This document shows positions 36,673 to 44,744 of a DNA stretch of 64,000 bases, one piece after another. A model generated the notes under the pieces. The model was given only the letters and a program-made list of their open reading frames with translations. It did not search any database and was not told where the DNA came from. The DNA is from Planctomycetaceae bacterium (GTDB lineage Bacteria; Planctomycetota; Planctomycetia; Pirellulales; Pirellulaceae), in the NCBI GenBank assembly GCA_002723275.1, contig PBNZ01000043.1, positions 212,109 to 276,108 on the forward strand, written 5' to 3'. The position numbers were made by a program, and so were the translations under genes. How positions within the stretch are numbered: position 1 is the stretch's first letter; each line of letters begins with the position of its first letter.

Positions 36673-37509
36673 ATGAAGATTCCCGGCAACGATTCACAAC
36701 CAACATCGAACCAGCATCTTGCTGCTTCCTCTGCCCAAGACGCAGCACCGTCGACATCGACTTTGCCCGTCCACGATGCGATTCCATTCTCGCGCCGCAT
36801 TCTTGAGACCTTAGCGATTACCGCTACCTTGACGCTGATTGTCTTGAACGTTGGCAGGCTGACCACGGCAGACATCCCCGTAAACTGGTTCACCTGGTTT
36901 TTGATTCCGGTGGGCATGGGCGCGGCTGATTTCCTGTCCGGCCTGATCCATTGGGGCGCAGATACTTGGGGACGTGAAAGCATGCCTTTGATTGGTCGAC
37001 GTTTGCTTCACCCGTTTCGCGTACACCACGTCAATCAAGCTGACTTTTTAGAACGTCGATTTATCGATACCAATGGCGACGTGGCCATTCTGGCACTGCC
37101 AGGCCTGGTCGGCATCTCTCTGATTCCGCTGGAAACGACTCTGCAATACAACCTGACGACGTTTTGCGTTTCCTTCTTAGCCGTCGGCTCGATGACGAAT
37201 CAGATTCACCAGTGGGCTCATATGCCGCAACCACCGTGGCTTGTAAAGCAACTTCAAAACTGTGGCATCTTGTTGGGAAGCAACGCGCATGCGCTCCACC
37301 ATTCGCCCCCCTACACCGAGAACTACTGCATTACGACAGGCTGGTGCAACCGACCGTTGGCCTCGATCGATTTCTTTCGTCGGCTCGAGCGAGGCATCAC
37401 GCGTGTGACCGGCTACCAGCCTCGCAGTGATGAGGAAGCTTATCAGGAAAAGTTCACAAATAACGTGAATGAGAAACCTTCGCTGACTTCAATTCATGGA
37501 GGAAGTTAA
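36673..37509 (+). CDS. CarF/PEDS1-type plasmanylethanolamine desaturase-like protein
   Basis: An integral membrane desaturase of the TMEM189/CarF family, whose members introduce the vinyl-ether bond of plasmalogens. Family motifs are in order: DFLSGLIHWGADTWG (about residues 94-108), HPFRVHHVNQADFLERRF, TNQIHQWAHM, and SNAHALHHSPPYTENYCITTGWCNRPL followed by FFRRLER. The histidines HW, HH, HxxxH and HxxHH supply the expected di-iron ligands. Four hydrophobic segments are visible. ATG 36673 gives 278 residues; a TTG at 36643 is possible. The next gene starts 3 bases after the stop, giving a lipid operon. Desaturase activity on ether lipids is inferred from the family. Confidence 0.85.
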   Translation: MKIPGNDSQPTSNQHLAASSAQDAAPSTSTLPVHDAIPFSRRILETLAITATLTLIVLNVGRLTTADIPVNWFTWFLIPVGMGAADFLSGLIHWGADTWGRESMPLIGRRLLHPFRVHHVNQADFLERRFIDTNGDVAILALPGLVGISLIPLETTLQYNLTTFCVSFLAVGSMTNQIHQWAHMPQPPWLVKQLQNCGILLGSNAHALHHSPPYTENYCITTGWCNRPLASIDFFRRLERGITRVTGYQPRSDEEAYQEKFTNNVNEKPSLTSIHGGS

Positions 37510-37512
37510 ACT

Positions 37513-38661
37513 TTGAACGACCGAGTACCCTCAGACGAAGAACAACAACCTTTTCTCGCGTTGGAAACTACCGAAGGAACTGAATTCGGTCGTGGCTGGC
37601 TAAGCGGTATTCTCTCGTCCGTCCTTGGAATCGCGAGCCTTGGAAGCGTGCTCTGCATCCGCTTTCCGAATATCTTCGCCTTTCCGGAACTGTTAAATCG
37701 CTACAGCGATTACTTGATTTACATCCGAGCAATCCTTCACGTCTCGTTAATTGCAGCCTTTATCTTGGGAACGATCTCGGTTTGTCTCCGGAAGAACAAG
37801 ATGATGGGTTTGATTGGTATCTCAGCAACTTTAATCGCAGCCCTCTTAGGAGGCTCCAAGGTAATCACAGGAGAATTCTCTGAGGATTCGTTTCTCGCAT
37901 TGGACTGGTTTGTCTTGAATCTGATTCTTTATACAGCTGTCTACATTCCCTTGGAGCGTTTATTTGCGAAACATCCTGACCAGCCCACGTTTCGCAAGGA
38001 ATGGCACGTCGATCTGACCTACTTTTTTCTCAACACACTCTTAATTCAGATCACAAGCTTATTGACGCTCCAACCCGCGATTGTCTTTTTCGACTGGGCG
38101 CGAATTTCCGCAATTGAACAAACGCTTTCGTCACTGCCCCTCGTGATTCAAGTGCCCTGCTGTTTGCTGGTTGCTGACTTCGCTCAATACTGGATTCATC
38201 GCACATTTCATGTGGTTCCATTCCTCTGGAAATTCCATGCGATTCATCACTCGGCCGAGGCAATGGACTGGCTCGCCGGAGCTCGACTACACCTTGTGGA
38301 TGCGTTAGTCACTCGCAGCCTCACTTATGCTCCACTCTATGTGCTTGGTTTTTCCCAGACAACGATCGTAATCTACGTGATCATTGTCGCCATCCAGGCA
38401 ACCTTCATACACGCCAACTTACGCTGGGAATTCCATTGGTGTCGTCATTTGATTGCAACCCCCTTCTTTCATCATTGGCATCACGCTGCCGAGCGAGAAG
38501 CGATCGACAAGAATTTTTCAGTCCACGCAACACTTTGGGATTGGCTCTTCGGTACCTATTACGTCCCTAAGCGGTGGCCACAGGAGTACGGATTGTGTGG
38601 CACGCGCGATGTCCCATCGAGCTGGCTGCGTCAATTCCTGTATCCGTTTCGGCGCAAGTAA
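37513..38661 (+). CDS. Fatty-acid hydroxylase/sterol desaturase family membrane protein
   Basis: A di-iron membrane oxygenase of 382 residues. The three histidine clusters are HRTFH (about residues 235-239), FHAIHHSAE, and FFHHWHHAAE, the order typical of the family that includes sterol C4/C5 oxidases and alkylglycerol monooxygenase. Two extra hydrophobic segments at the N-terminus make it longer than single-domain members. TTG 37513 is chosen because GGAGGA (37498-37503) lies 9 bases upstream and because it begins just after the CarF-like stop. Its pairing with a CarF-like desaturase suggests an ether-lipid or long-chain lipid substrate; the family alone does not decide this. Confidence 0.87.
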   Translation: MNDRVPSDEEQQPFLALETTEGTEFGRGWLSGILSSVLGIASLGSVLCIRFPNIFAFPELLNRYSDYLIYIRAILHVSLIAAFILGTISVCLRKNKMMGLIGISATLIAALLGGSKVITGEFSEDSFLALDWFVLNLILYTAVYIPLERLFAKHPDQPTFRKEWHVDLTYFFLNTLLIQITSLLTLQPAIVFFDWARISAIEQTLSSLPLVIQVPCCLLVADFAQYWIHRTFHVVPFLWKFHAIHHSAEAMDWLAGARLHLVDALVTRSLTYAPLYVLGFSQTTIVIYVIIVAIQATFIHANLRWEFHWCRHLIATPFFHHWHHAAEREAIDKNFSVHATLWDWLFGTYYVPKRWPQEYGLCGTRDVPSSWLRQFLYPFRRK

Positions 38662-38702
38662 GAAGAGTCACGTTAAGATCCACCCTGCACAAGCGAGACA
38701 AA

Positions 38703-39608
38703 ATGCGATCGTTCACCATTGTTGCGCGTGCTGAATCGGGCCAAGGAAAATCGCATCGCATCGCTCGAACGGTTTATGAACGCCTGAAAAACCATGGTGC
38801 AGCATGTCAACTTTTAATCACGTCACCTGAACAAACTCTTCGTGAGTTGGTCGAACGGAGTCTACATCAACATGCAGAGATACAACAGAAAGATTGGTGT
38901 CTCGTGATATGTGGCGGCGACGGCGCGATTCAAGAAGCGATCAACGCAGTCATGGCTCAACCTACCTCCCAATTGCTGCTGGGATTGGCACCAGCAGGAA
39001 CATGCAATGATTTCGCCCACGGATTGGCCCTCTCCCCTGCTCCCGAAGAGATTGTTAACGTCCTATTGAACGGTGTCCCTCATGCAATCGACCTGGGCCT
39101 GGCCGGTGAAAAACATTTTTGCACAATCGCCACAGTTGGCTTGGAATCCACCGTCAATCGATTTCTTCGCGATCACAAAACATACTCACCTCGACGGTGG
39201 CTGTTTGTTTTAACGGCGGCATGGCAATTAATGATCCTGAAAGCCGTGCAACTGCAAGTCACCATTGATGGGGAAGCTCAAGAAGCGAGCATTCTTAATC
39301 TGGTCGCTGCCAATACTCGTTCCTATGGCGGGCGCGTTCGCATCGCACCCTTGGCGAATCCGACCGATGGACGACTTGATCTCTTGATGATTCAATCTCG
39401 CTCCAGACTCAGCCGGATGTTCACGCTTCTTGACGCTCTCCGAGGGCGACACCTGAACCGACGTGAAGTCTTTTATCAGCCCGTCAAACGGGTCAAAATC
39501 GAGAGCCGTCAACCTTACGAAGTCTGGGCCGATGGCGAACCTCTGGGCACCACGCCAATCGAAATCTCAGTGGTTCCGGCCGCATTGCGCATCCTGAGGC
39601 CACCGTAA
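38703..39608 (+). CDS. Diacylglycerol/lipid kinase family protein
   Basis: A 301-residue DAGK-catalytic-domain protein (YegS/DgkB type) that phosphorylates a lipid hydroxyl with ATP. Motifs are VICGGDGAIQEAINAVM (about residues 66-82, usual form GGDGTxxEVxN), LGLAPAGTCNDFAHGL, and the C-terminal TDGRLDLLMIQ and YEVWADGEPLGTTP. ATG 38703 is chosen over upstream starts in the same frame because family likeness begins with FTIVARAESGQGK. The gap to the hydroxylase is 41 bases. Together with the two upstream genes it forms a lipid-modifying unit. Substrate (diacylglycerol, alkylglycerol or sphingoid base) unknown. Confidence 0.88.
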   Translation: MRSFTIVARAESGQGKSHRIARTVYERLKNHGAACQLLITSPEQTLRELVERSLHQHAEIQQKDWCLVICGGDGAIQEAINAVMAQPTSQLLLGLAPAGTCNDFAHGLALSPAPEEIVNVLLNGVPHAIDLGLAGEKHFCTIATVGLESTVNRFLRDHKTYSPRRWLFVLTAAWQLMILKAVQLQVTIDGEAQEASILNLVAANTRSYGGRVRIAPLANPTDGRLDLLMIQSRSRLSRMFTLLDALRGRHLNRREVFYQPVKRVKIESRQPYEVWADGEPLGTTPIEISVVPAALRILRPP

Positions 39609-39800
39609 CGCTTTACGTCGCCGTTCGAAGCTTGTCCGATCTGGGGCACCCTGCCCCTCTCGAGGAGACACCGACGGTTTTTCGGGGTATGTGAGACGTC
39701 AACCCAAAAGAAGTTCGTAGAATTTTTCGCCCGCGGGCAGAGCGATTGATGGTAGGAAAATCGCCTTGGATTTTCGAGCAGTCCCGTCCCATCAAGAAAA

Positions 39801-39871
39801 CTCGGGAACTAGGATTTGAACCTAGACTAACGGAACCAAAATCCGTGGTGCTGCCATTACACTATTCCCGA
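39801..39871 (-). tRNA. tRNA-Gln (anticodon TTG)
   Basis: On the minus strand the acceptor TCGGGAA (39871 to 39865) pairs with TTCCCGA (39808 to 39802), discriminator G at 39801. The anticodon stem ACGGA/TCCGT encloses TTTTGGT, giving anticodon TTG. The T arm CTAGG-TTCGAAT-CCTAG is perfect. CCA is not encoded. Confidence 0.95.
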
Positions 39872-39906
39872 AAACCTGGCCGATGAAATCAGCCACTGAT
39901 TACACT

Positions 39907-40578
39907 TTACGCATTCGAGGCCCGATTAACAACTGCGAAAGAGAGCTGTTCGAGCTCAATCGCCAAATCCACACCAACAATCCGGACCCCGTCAGGCAGA
40001 TTGAGCGTCACCGGGGCGAAATTCAGGACCCCCACCATCCCGGCTTCAACCAGCCGGACTGCAACTTCCTGAGCCGCTGATCCGGGAACGGCAATCACCC
40101 CCAACCGGATTCCCTCCCGGCGGGTGACATCAGTCAGGTCATCGATGTGGTAAACCGTGATCCCGTCGATTTGAACGCCCGTTTGACTCTTGTCAGCATC
40201 AAAAGCCGCGACGACTCGAAAGCCCTGGCGACTAAACCCACGGTACCCCAACAGAGCTCGCCCGAGGTTCCCGACACCGATGATTGCGATCGGCCAATCC
40301 TGATCGGTGCCCAGAATCTGCTGGATCGCTTCAATCAGTTCAGCACAGCGGTATCCGATTCCGGGATAACCAAACTGTCCAAAATAGGCGAGATCTTTTC
40401 GAACTTGAGCATCGGTGAATCCCAACAACGAACCCAGCTGGGTGGAGCTGATGGTTTCCTTGCCTTCTTGTTGAATTTGCTGCAATTCGCGCGAATAGAG
40501 ACTCAGACGACTTACGACCGCCTGAGGTACTGGATTCTCAGGCCCTCCTCGGGGCTCATTGCTGTTGGATTGAGTCAT
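39907..40578 (-). CDS. rex: Redox-sensing transcriptional repressor Rex
   Basis: A 223-residue NADH/NAD+ sensor that represses fermentative and respiratory genes when NADH is low. The N-terminal winged helix has AVVSRLSLYSRELQQI and GFTDAQVRKDLAYFGQFG, with the family-typical GYPGIGY. The Rossmann part has IIGVGNLGRALLGY (about residues 92-105) and AAFDADKS. ATG 40578 (MTQSN) is preferred to TTG 40587. It lies between tRNA-Gln and the prepilin-like gene. No target operator is visible in its own short upstream region. Assignment is firm. Confidence 0.94.
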   Translation of the reverse strand: MTQSNSNEPRGGPENPVPQAVVSRLSLYSRELQQIQQEGKETISSTQLGSLLGFTDAQVRKDLAYFGQFGYPGIGYRCAELIEAIQQILGTDQDWPIAIIGVGNLGRALLGYRGFSRQGFRVVAAFDADKSQTGVQIDGITVYHIDDLTDVTRREGIRLGVIAVPGSAAQEVAVRLVEAGMVGVLNFAPVTLNLPDGVRIVGVDLAIELEQLSFAVVNRASNA

Positions 40579-40635
40579 CAAAGGCAAACTGAATCGGTGA
40601 CGCGCCGGTAAACTGCGGGCGGGGAAGCCGATACT

Positions 40636-41139
40636 CTAATGGCTCCCGAATAGCCGCTCAAGAGAATAAATCTCGAGATGAGAGATCGACCTCACAGCTG
40701 GAAATACTCTTGATGATCGATCCAAACTCCACCTGTCTGGGGATTGTCTAACCAGTCCCCAAGATTTACGGGGGGCGACATGCATCGCCTCGGGCGGATC
40801 GCTTTCGATCAAACGTACTTGATTTCTGCAGCCAGAAATCGCCTCACTAAACGCATTTTCGGGGAGCGTCTTGAGATAGGGTTGAATTTGAGGCTGTCCT
40901 GTCGGACGAGCATCGCCGCGGATGGACTTCCCATCGTTATCGGCCTCGCAGGTCAAATTGGCCAGATTGACAGGCATACGGCCTTGATGATCGGCGGAAT
41001 ATTGCCTGATCTGAAACCGAATTTTCTGCAGATTGTGAAGGGTCCGCTGTCTCGCATCTTCTCGTTCGTTGTGGACATGAAAAGGCATTAATACGCCTGC
41101 AATGCCCGCGAACAATGTCACCACGATCACGAATTCCAT
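40636..41139 (-). CDS. Prepilin-like protein, N-terminus probably lost to a frameshift
   Basis: From ATG 41139 the product starts with a hydrophobic helix (EFVIVVTLFAGIAGVLMPF) and a soluble part of about 145 residues typical in style of type II secretion pseudopilins. Before the ATG the same phase continues as KRFVRSG-TWFME, a class III prepilin cleavage site with Gly at -1 and Glu at +5. No start codon precedes it, because a TGA closes the phase. The other phase offers ATG 41200 followed by MLIRLKEVPS. One base inserted or removed near 41165-41175 would join them into a normal prepilin of about 187 residues. So this is a damaged gene, or the sequence has an error. Confidence 0.6.
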   Translation of the reverse strand: MEFVIVVTLFAGIAGVLMPFHVHNEREDARQRTLHNLQKIRFQIRQYSADHQGRMPVNLANLTCEADNDGKSIRGDARPTGQPQIQPYLKTLPENAFSEAISGCRNQVRLIESDPPEAMHVAPRKSWGLVRQSPDRWSLDRSSRVFPAVRSISHLEIYSLERLFGSH

Positions 41140-41200
41140 GAACCATGTGCCAGATCGAACAAAGCGTTTCGGAGGGCACCTCTTTCAATCGGATCAGCAT

Positions 41201-41711
41201 TGGGAAGGACCAAGCTCCAGATTCTCGTAGGTCGTCAACCGCGGAGGGTCAACTGCTCCACCGATCTTGCTCATCGAATGAGATGAATCATTACAACCGG
41301 AACGAATTGCCACGTGTGGGGGACAAAAGGGCATTGCATTCCTAGCAATGCATTCACGCTGACAGAGGAACTCCGTCGATAAAGCTCCCGAGGATTGCTC
41401 AAACGAGCTGAACAAACGACTCAACGAAATCACCCGAGTCCCTGTTGTCGTCAAAGTAGCAGTTATGCAGCGCATACAACTCAAAACACCCTGTCTATTC
41501 ATTCATTTGACTACCTGCATAGCTCCTATCTTGACGATGTTAGTCGACGTCGGAATGGATCTCGCAACGATTCATCGCCTTGGGCTCTCTGTGTCAGTCC
41601 GAGACGACTCCGTTCGAAGCGTGCGAGCAGCGTTCTGAGCAAGAAGACAAATGCGACAAATCGTCGCCAGACTAGTTCCCGGTAACATGTGTTTTGTGAA
41701 GGAGATCGGAG
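41201..41711. other. Intergenic region upstream of the YTV gene
   Basis: About 510 bases with no supported gene. It serves as the promoter region of the abundant-looking repeat protein. The ribosome site is AAGGAGAT at about 41698-41705. Confidence 0.4.
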
Positions 41712-43751
41712 ATGAGCACGCGTTTTGGAGTGCCGATCTTAGCAGTTCTTATAACTGTTGGTTCGGCGAACCTGGCAAGTGCCGCTTATTGTGGCGCCGC
41801 CAACTATAGCAATTGCGATTGTACGGCGGACGGATCGTCCGACGGCAACGCGAGTGCGGATGATGGCAGCACCACAGTGATGGTGACTCGCAAAAAGGTC
41901 GTCTGTGTACCCGAAAAGTACACCGCCTACCGCACCGTCTATGACACTGTCTATGAAGACAAGACGATCAACTGCACCAGCTATGTTCGCGAGAATCGCG
42001 TACGCACCGTGAATTACACGGTTCGCAAGCCGGTGTGGGAAACACGCCAGCGTGAGATCAACTACACGGTGATGAAGCCGGTCTGGGAAACCAAGACTCG
42101 CACCATCAACTACACGGTCAACCGACCAGTGTGGGAAACTCGCCAACGTGAGATCAAGTACACGGTGATGAAACCCGTCTGGGAAACCAAGACTCGCACG
42201 ATTAATTACACAGTTAATCGCAAAGTCTGGGAAACACGTCAGCGTGAGATCAACTACACGGTGATGAAGCCGGTCTGGGAAACCAAGACTCGCACCATCA
42301 ACTACACGGTCAACCGACCGGTATGGGAAACTCGCCAACGCGAGATCAAGTACACCGTGATGAAGCCAGTCTGGGAAACCAAGACTCGCACCATCAACTA
42401 CACGGTCAACCGACCGGTGTGGGAAACTCGCCAACGCGAGATCAACTACACAGTGATGAAACCGGTCTGGGAAACTCGCACTAAGGAAATCCCCTACACG
42501 GTTCGTCGACCGGTATGGGAAACACGAGAAAAGACGATTAACTATACGGTGATGAAGCCGGTCTGGGAAACCAAGACTCGCACCATCAATTACACAGTCA
42601 TGCGTCCAGTCTGGGAAACCAAGACTCGCAACGTCACGACGTACGTTCGCAAGGCAGTTCCCTATACGAAGACGATCACCGTCAAGGGCGGACACTGGGA
42701 AACTCGCAAGACAGTCATTCCCGGTCGCACTTACACGCGAACCGTCCAGATGCCTGGCAAGTGGACTTATGATCCCTGCACATGCCGATGCGTTTACTGC
42801 CCCGGCGAATGCAAGACGATCTGCTGCAAACGACCTGATCGGGTCTGCTGCAAGAAAGTCTGGGTTCCCACCTGTGAGGAAAAGACGATCAATTGCGTAA
42901 AGTACGTGTGCGAGCCCTGCACCAAGCAGGTCGAATACAAGTGCTGCAAGATGGTCCCCGAATGCAAGACCAAGACCTGCACCTACAAGGTTTGCAAGAT
43001 GGTTCCCGAATGCCGAACCAAGACGTGCACCTATAAGGTTTGCAAGTACGTCTGCGAGCAAAAAGTTCGCACGTGCACTTACAAGGTTTGCAAGATGGTT
43101 CCCGAATGCAAGACCAAGGTTTGCACCTACAAGGTCTGCAAGATGGTTCCCGAATGCAAGACCAAGACGTGTACCTACAAGGTTTGCAAGATGGTTCCCG
43201 AATGCAAGACTAAGGTTTGCACCTACAAAGTCTGCAAGATGGTCCCCGAATGCAAGACCAAGACCTGCACCTACAAGGTTTGCAAGATGGTTCCCGAATG
43301 CAAGACCAAGGTTTGCACCTACAAGGTCTGCAAGATCGTTCCCGAATGCAAAACCAAGACGTGCACCTACAAGGTTTGCAAGATGGTTCCCGAATGCAAG
43401 ACCAAGGTTTGCACCTACAAGGTCTGCAAAATGGTTCCCGAATGCAAAACCAAAACGTGCACCTACAAGGTTTGCAAGATGGTTCCCGAATGCCGAACGA
43501 AGACCTGCACCTACAAGGTTTGCAAGATGGTCTGCGAACAACGCACGAAGGAAATCTGCTACACGGTGTGCAAGCCAGTTTGCACAACGAAGACGATTAA
43601 AGTAGCCAAACGAGTTTGCCGCAAAGAACCCGTTGAACGCTGCCGCATGGTACGCAAGGTGATTTGCGAGCAAGTCCCGGTTAAGGTCTGCTGCCCACAG
43701 CCCAGTTGCTGTGAACCCACTTGTGGCGCAGAGCCGAGCTGCGGAGCTTAG
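41712..43751 (+). CDS. YTV-repeat, Cys-rich cell-surface protein
   Basis: A 679-residue exported protein. The signal peptide is residues 1-25 (core VPILAVLITVGSANLASA). A first array (about residues 101-307) has 13 units of 16 residues of the form YTVMKPVWETKTRTIN. A middle part has CxC-rich segments and one RTYTRTVQMPGKW. A second array (about residues 423-614) has 12 units of the form CTYKVCKMVPECKTKT. The tail CCPQPSCCEPTCGAEPSCG is Cys-rich. Such YTV proteins were described as planctomycete wall proteins in Rhodopirellula baltica; a disulfide-linked wall role is the family's likely one. Composition is extremely biased (Lys, Thr, Val, Cys), unlike the flanking genes. Confidence 0.9.
   Translation: MSTRFGVPILAVLITVGSANLASAAYCGAANYSNCDCTADGSSDGNASADDGSTTVMVTRKKVVCVPEKYTAYRTVYDTVYEDKTINCTSYVRENRVRTVNYTVRKPVWETRQREINYTVMKPVWETKTRTINYTVNRPVWETRQREIKYTVMKPVWETKTRTINYTVNRKVWETRQREINYTVMKPVWETKTRTINYTVNRPVWETRQREIKYTVMKPVWETKTRTINYTVNRPVWETRQREINYTVMKPVWETRTKEIPYTVRRPVWETREKTINYTVMKPVWETKTRTINYTVMRPVWETKTRNVTTYVRKAVPYTKTITVKGGHWETRKTVIPGRTYTRTVQMPGKWTYDPCTCRCVYCPGECKTICCKRPDRVCCKKVWVPTCEEKTINCVKYVCEPCTKQVEYKCCKMVPECKTKTCTYKVCKMVPECRTKTCTYKVCKYVCEQKVRTCTYKVCKMVPECKTKVCTYKVCKMVPECKTKTCTYKVCKMVPECKTKVCTYKVCKMVPECKTKTCTYKVCKMVPECKTKVCTYKVCKIVPECKTKTCTYKVCKMVPECKTKVCTYKVCKMVPECKTKTCTYKVCKMVPECRTKTCTYKVCKMVCEQRTKEICYTVCKPVCTTKTIKVAKRVCRKEPVERCRMVRKVICEQVPVKVCCPQPSCCEPTCGAEPSCGA
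42012..42633 (+). repeat. 48-bp tandem array 1 (13 units, YTV-type)
   Basis: Thirteen 48-bp units lie head to tail inside the coding frame. Units alternate between two subtypes (VMKPVWETKTRT and VNRPVWETRQRE), so the real repeating unit is mostly a 96-bp dimer. Confidence 0.9.
42978..43553 (+). repeat. 48-bp tandem array 2 (12 units, CTYKVCK-type)
   Basis: Twelve 48-bp units, with subtypes ending KTKT and KTKV alternating through the central units. Unit starts fall exactly 48 bases apart from 42978 to 43506. The period is the same as in array 1. Confidence 0.92.
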
Positions 43752-43810
43752 TGTTACCTACCACTTTCTGAGTTCGCTCAGAAAGCAACTGGTCTGGCGA
43801 TTTCGCTAGG

Positions 43811-43841
43811 GCCCGGTCCATCCTGGACCGGGCTTTTTTTA
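43811..43841 (+). terminator. Intrinsic terminator after the YTV gene
   Basis: GCCCGGTCCA (43811-43820) pairs with TGGACCGGGC (43824-43833) with a 3-base loop and seven T. It stops the YTV transcript just before the convergent protease gene. Confidence 0.92.
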
Positions 43842-44465
43842 TTGTCTTTTGTTAACCAGATAAGCGATCGCCACAAAGTCATAGAAGGCATGCGCAATGA
43901 TCGGAATCCACAAGCTGTCGAAGTACCAGTAGAGAGCTCCCAAATACCCCCCGACCAGAAAAGCCAGCAGCGCATAGGTCTTCGTTAAACAGTGGGCGAG
44001 TCCGAAGCACAAACTGGCCACGAACCACGCAGCCACGGCGCCACTCCAATAGGTGAGGATGTCAGCGGCTGGCTGCTCATTCGACGGCATGGGGCTGTCG
44101 GCCCACCAGACGACGAGCCCTTGTTGAATCAATCCTCGAAACAACAGCTCCTCGCCCACCCCTGCCGCGAGAGCTACGAAGGCCCACCCTATCGGCCTCG
44201 ACCCATGGAATAACGGTACAAGCGTTTCATGGACGAGCTGGCGAAACTGACGCATCACCCACCAGTTGGATCGTTCGATCAGCCACAATCCGAGCAGCAT
44301 CGGCACGGTGGCAAGCAGTCCCATGACGAGATCGTGGGGGAGGTGGAAACCCTGTAACTCGGCGATCAAATCGAAGCCAAGCCACCATGCGAGGGCGACC
44401 GCCAGGAGACCCAACCCCAGCTCCAACACCACGCCCCATAAGATCGTCTGATTCCCTGGCTTCAT
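43839..44465 (-). CDS. CPBP-family intramembrane metalloprotease
   Basis: A 208-residue membrane protein of the CAAX protease/bacteriocin-processing (Abi) family. About six hydrophobic segments are seen. The motif GVGEELLFRGLIQQGL (EExxxR, about residues 103-118) is followed by CFGLAHC and IPIIAHAFYDFVAI, which supply the Glu and His active-site residues. In bacteria such proteins process peptides or act in immunity to bacteriocins; the substrate here is unknown. It stands convergent to the YTV gene, the stop lying just within the terminator. Confidence 0.88.
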   Translation of the reverse strand: MKPGNQTILWGVVLELGLGLLAVALAWWLGFDLIAELQGFHLPHDLVMGLLATVPMLLGLWLIERSNWWVMRQFRQLVHETLVPLFHGSRPIGWAFVALAAGVGEELLFRGLIQQGLVVWWADSPMPSNEQPAADILTYWSGAVAAWFVASLCFGLAHCLTKTYALLAFLVGGYLGALYWYFDSLWIPIIAHAFYDFVAIAYLVNKRQ

Positions 44466-44679
44466 AACAGATTAGCCAACCTTGTCCCGATCAGGCTTAT
44501 CGCAACGGTTCAGACCTCAGCGGTTTAAACCCCTGTAAGCTCGATGATTCTGGCGTCGAATTCGTGGAAATTCGACCATTGTAACCGCTGGGCGCTTCCT
44601 TGACGGTCTGAGGCGCCCTTGTTAGACTCCCGAATTCTTTCTGGACGGCCAGAGCTGTCCGGAACCGTAGAAAGTCGTC

Positions 44680-44730
44680 ATGTCAGCATTAGAACCGAAC
44701 CCATGGTTCGGTAACCAGGTTCGGTAACCA
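44680..44730 (+). promoter_or_regulatory. Palindrome, direct repeat and tiny ORF before ppdK
   Basis: ACCGAACC (44694-44701) and GGTTCGGT (44705-44712) form an inverted repeat around CAT. GGTTCGGTAACCA then occurs twice in tandem (44705-44717, 44718-44730). A 15-codon frame (ATG 44680 to TAA 44727) covers both. These may be a protein-binding site or leader structure; function is not known. Confidence 0.4.
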
Positions 44731-44744
44731 AAGGGACACTTGAA

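Noticed and set aside
41739-43673. A 644-codon open frame on the minus strand across the YTV gene
   Set aside because: It is created by the codon bias of the two 48-bp arrays. Its product is a Leu/Ala/Asn-rich repeat with no start signal or family likeness.
41712-43751. Metallothionein-like reading of the Cys-rich YTV array
   Set aside because: The regular 16-residue unit, signal peptide and Trp-containing sister array fit a wall protein better. Cysteines are spaced for disulfides rather than clustered CxC metal sites.
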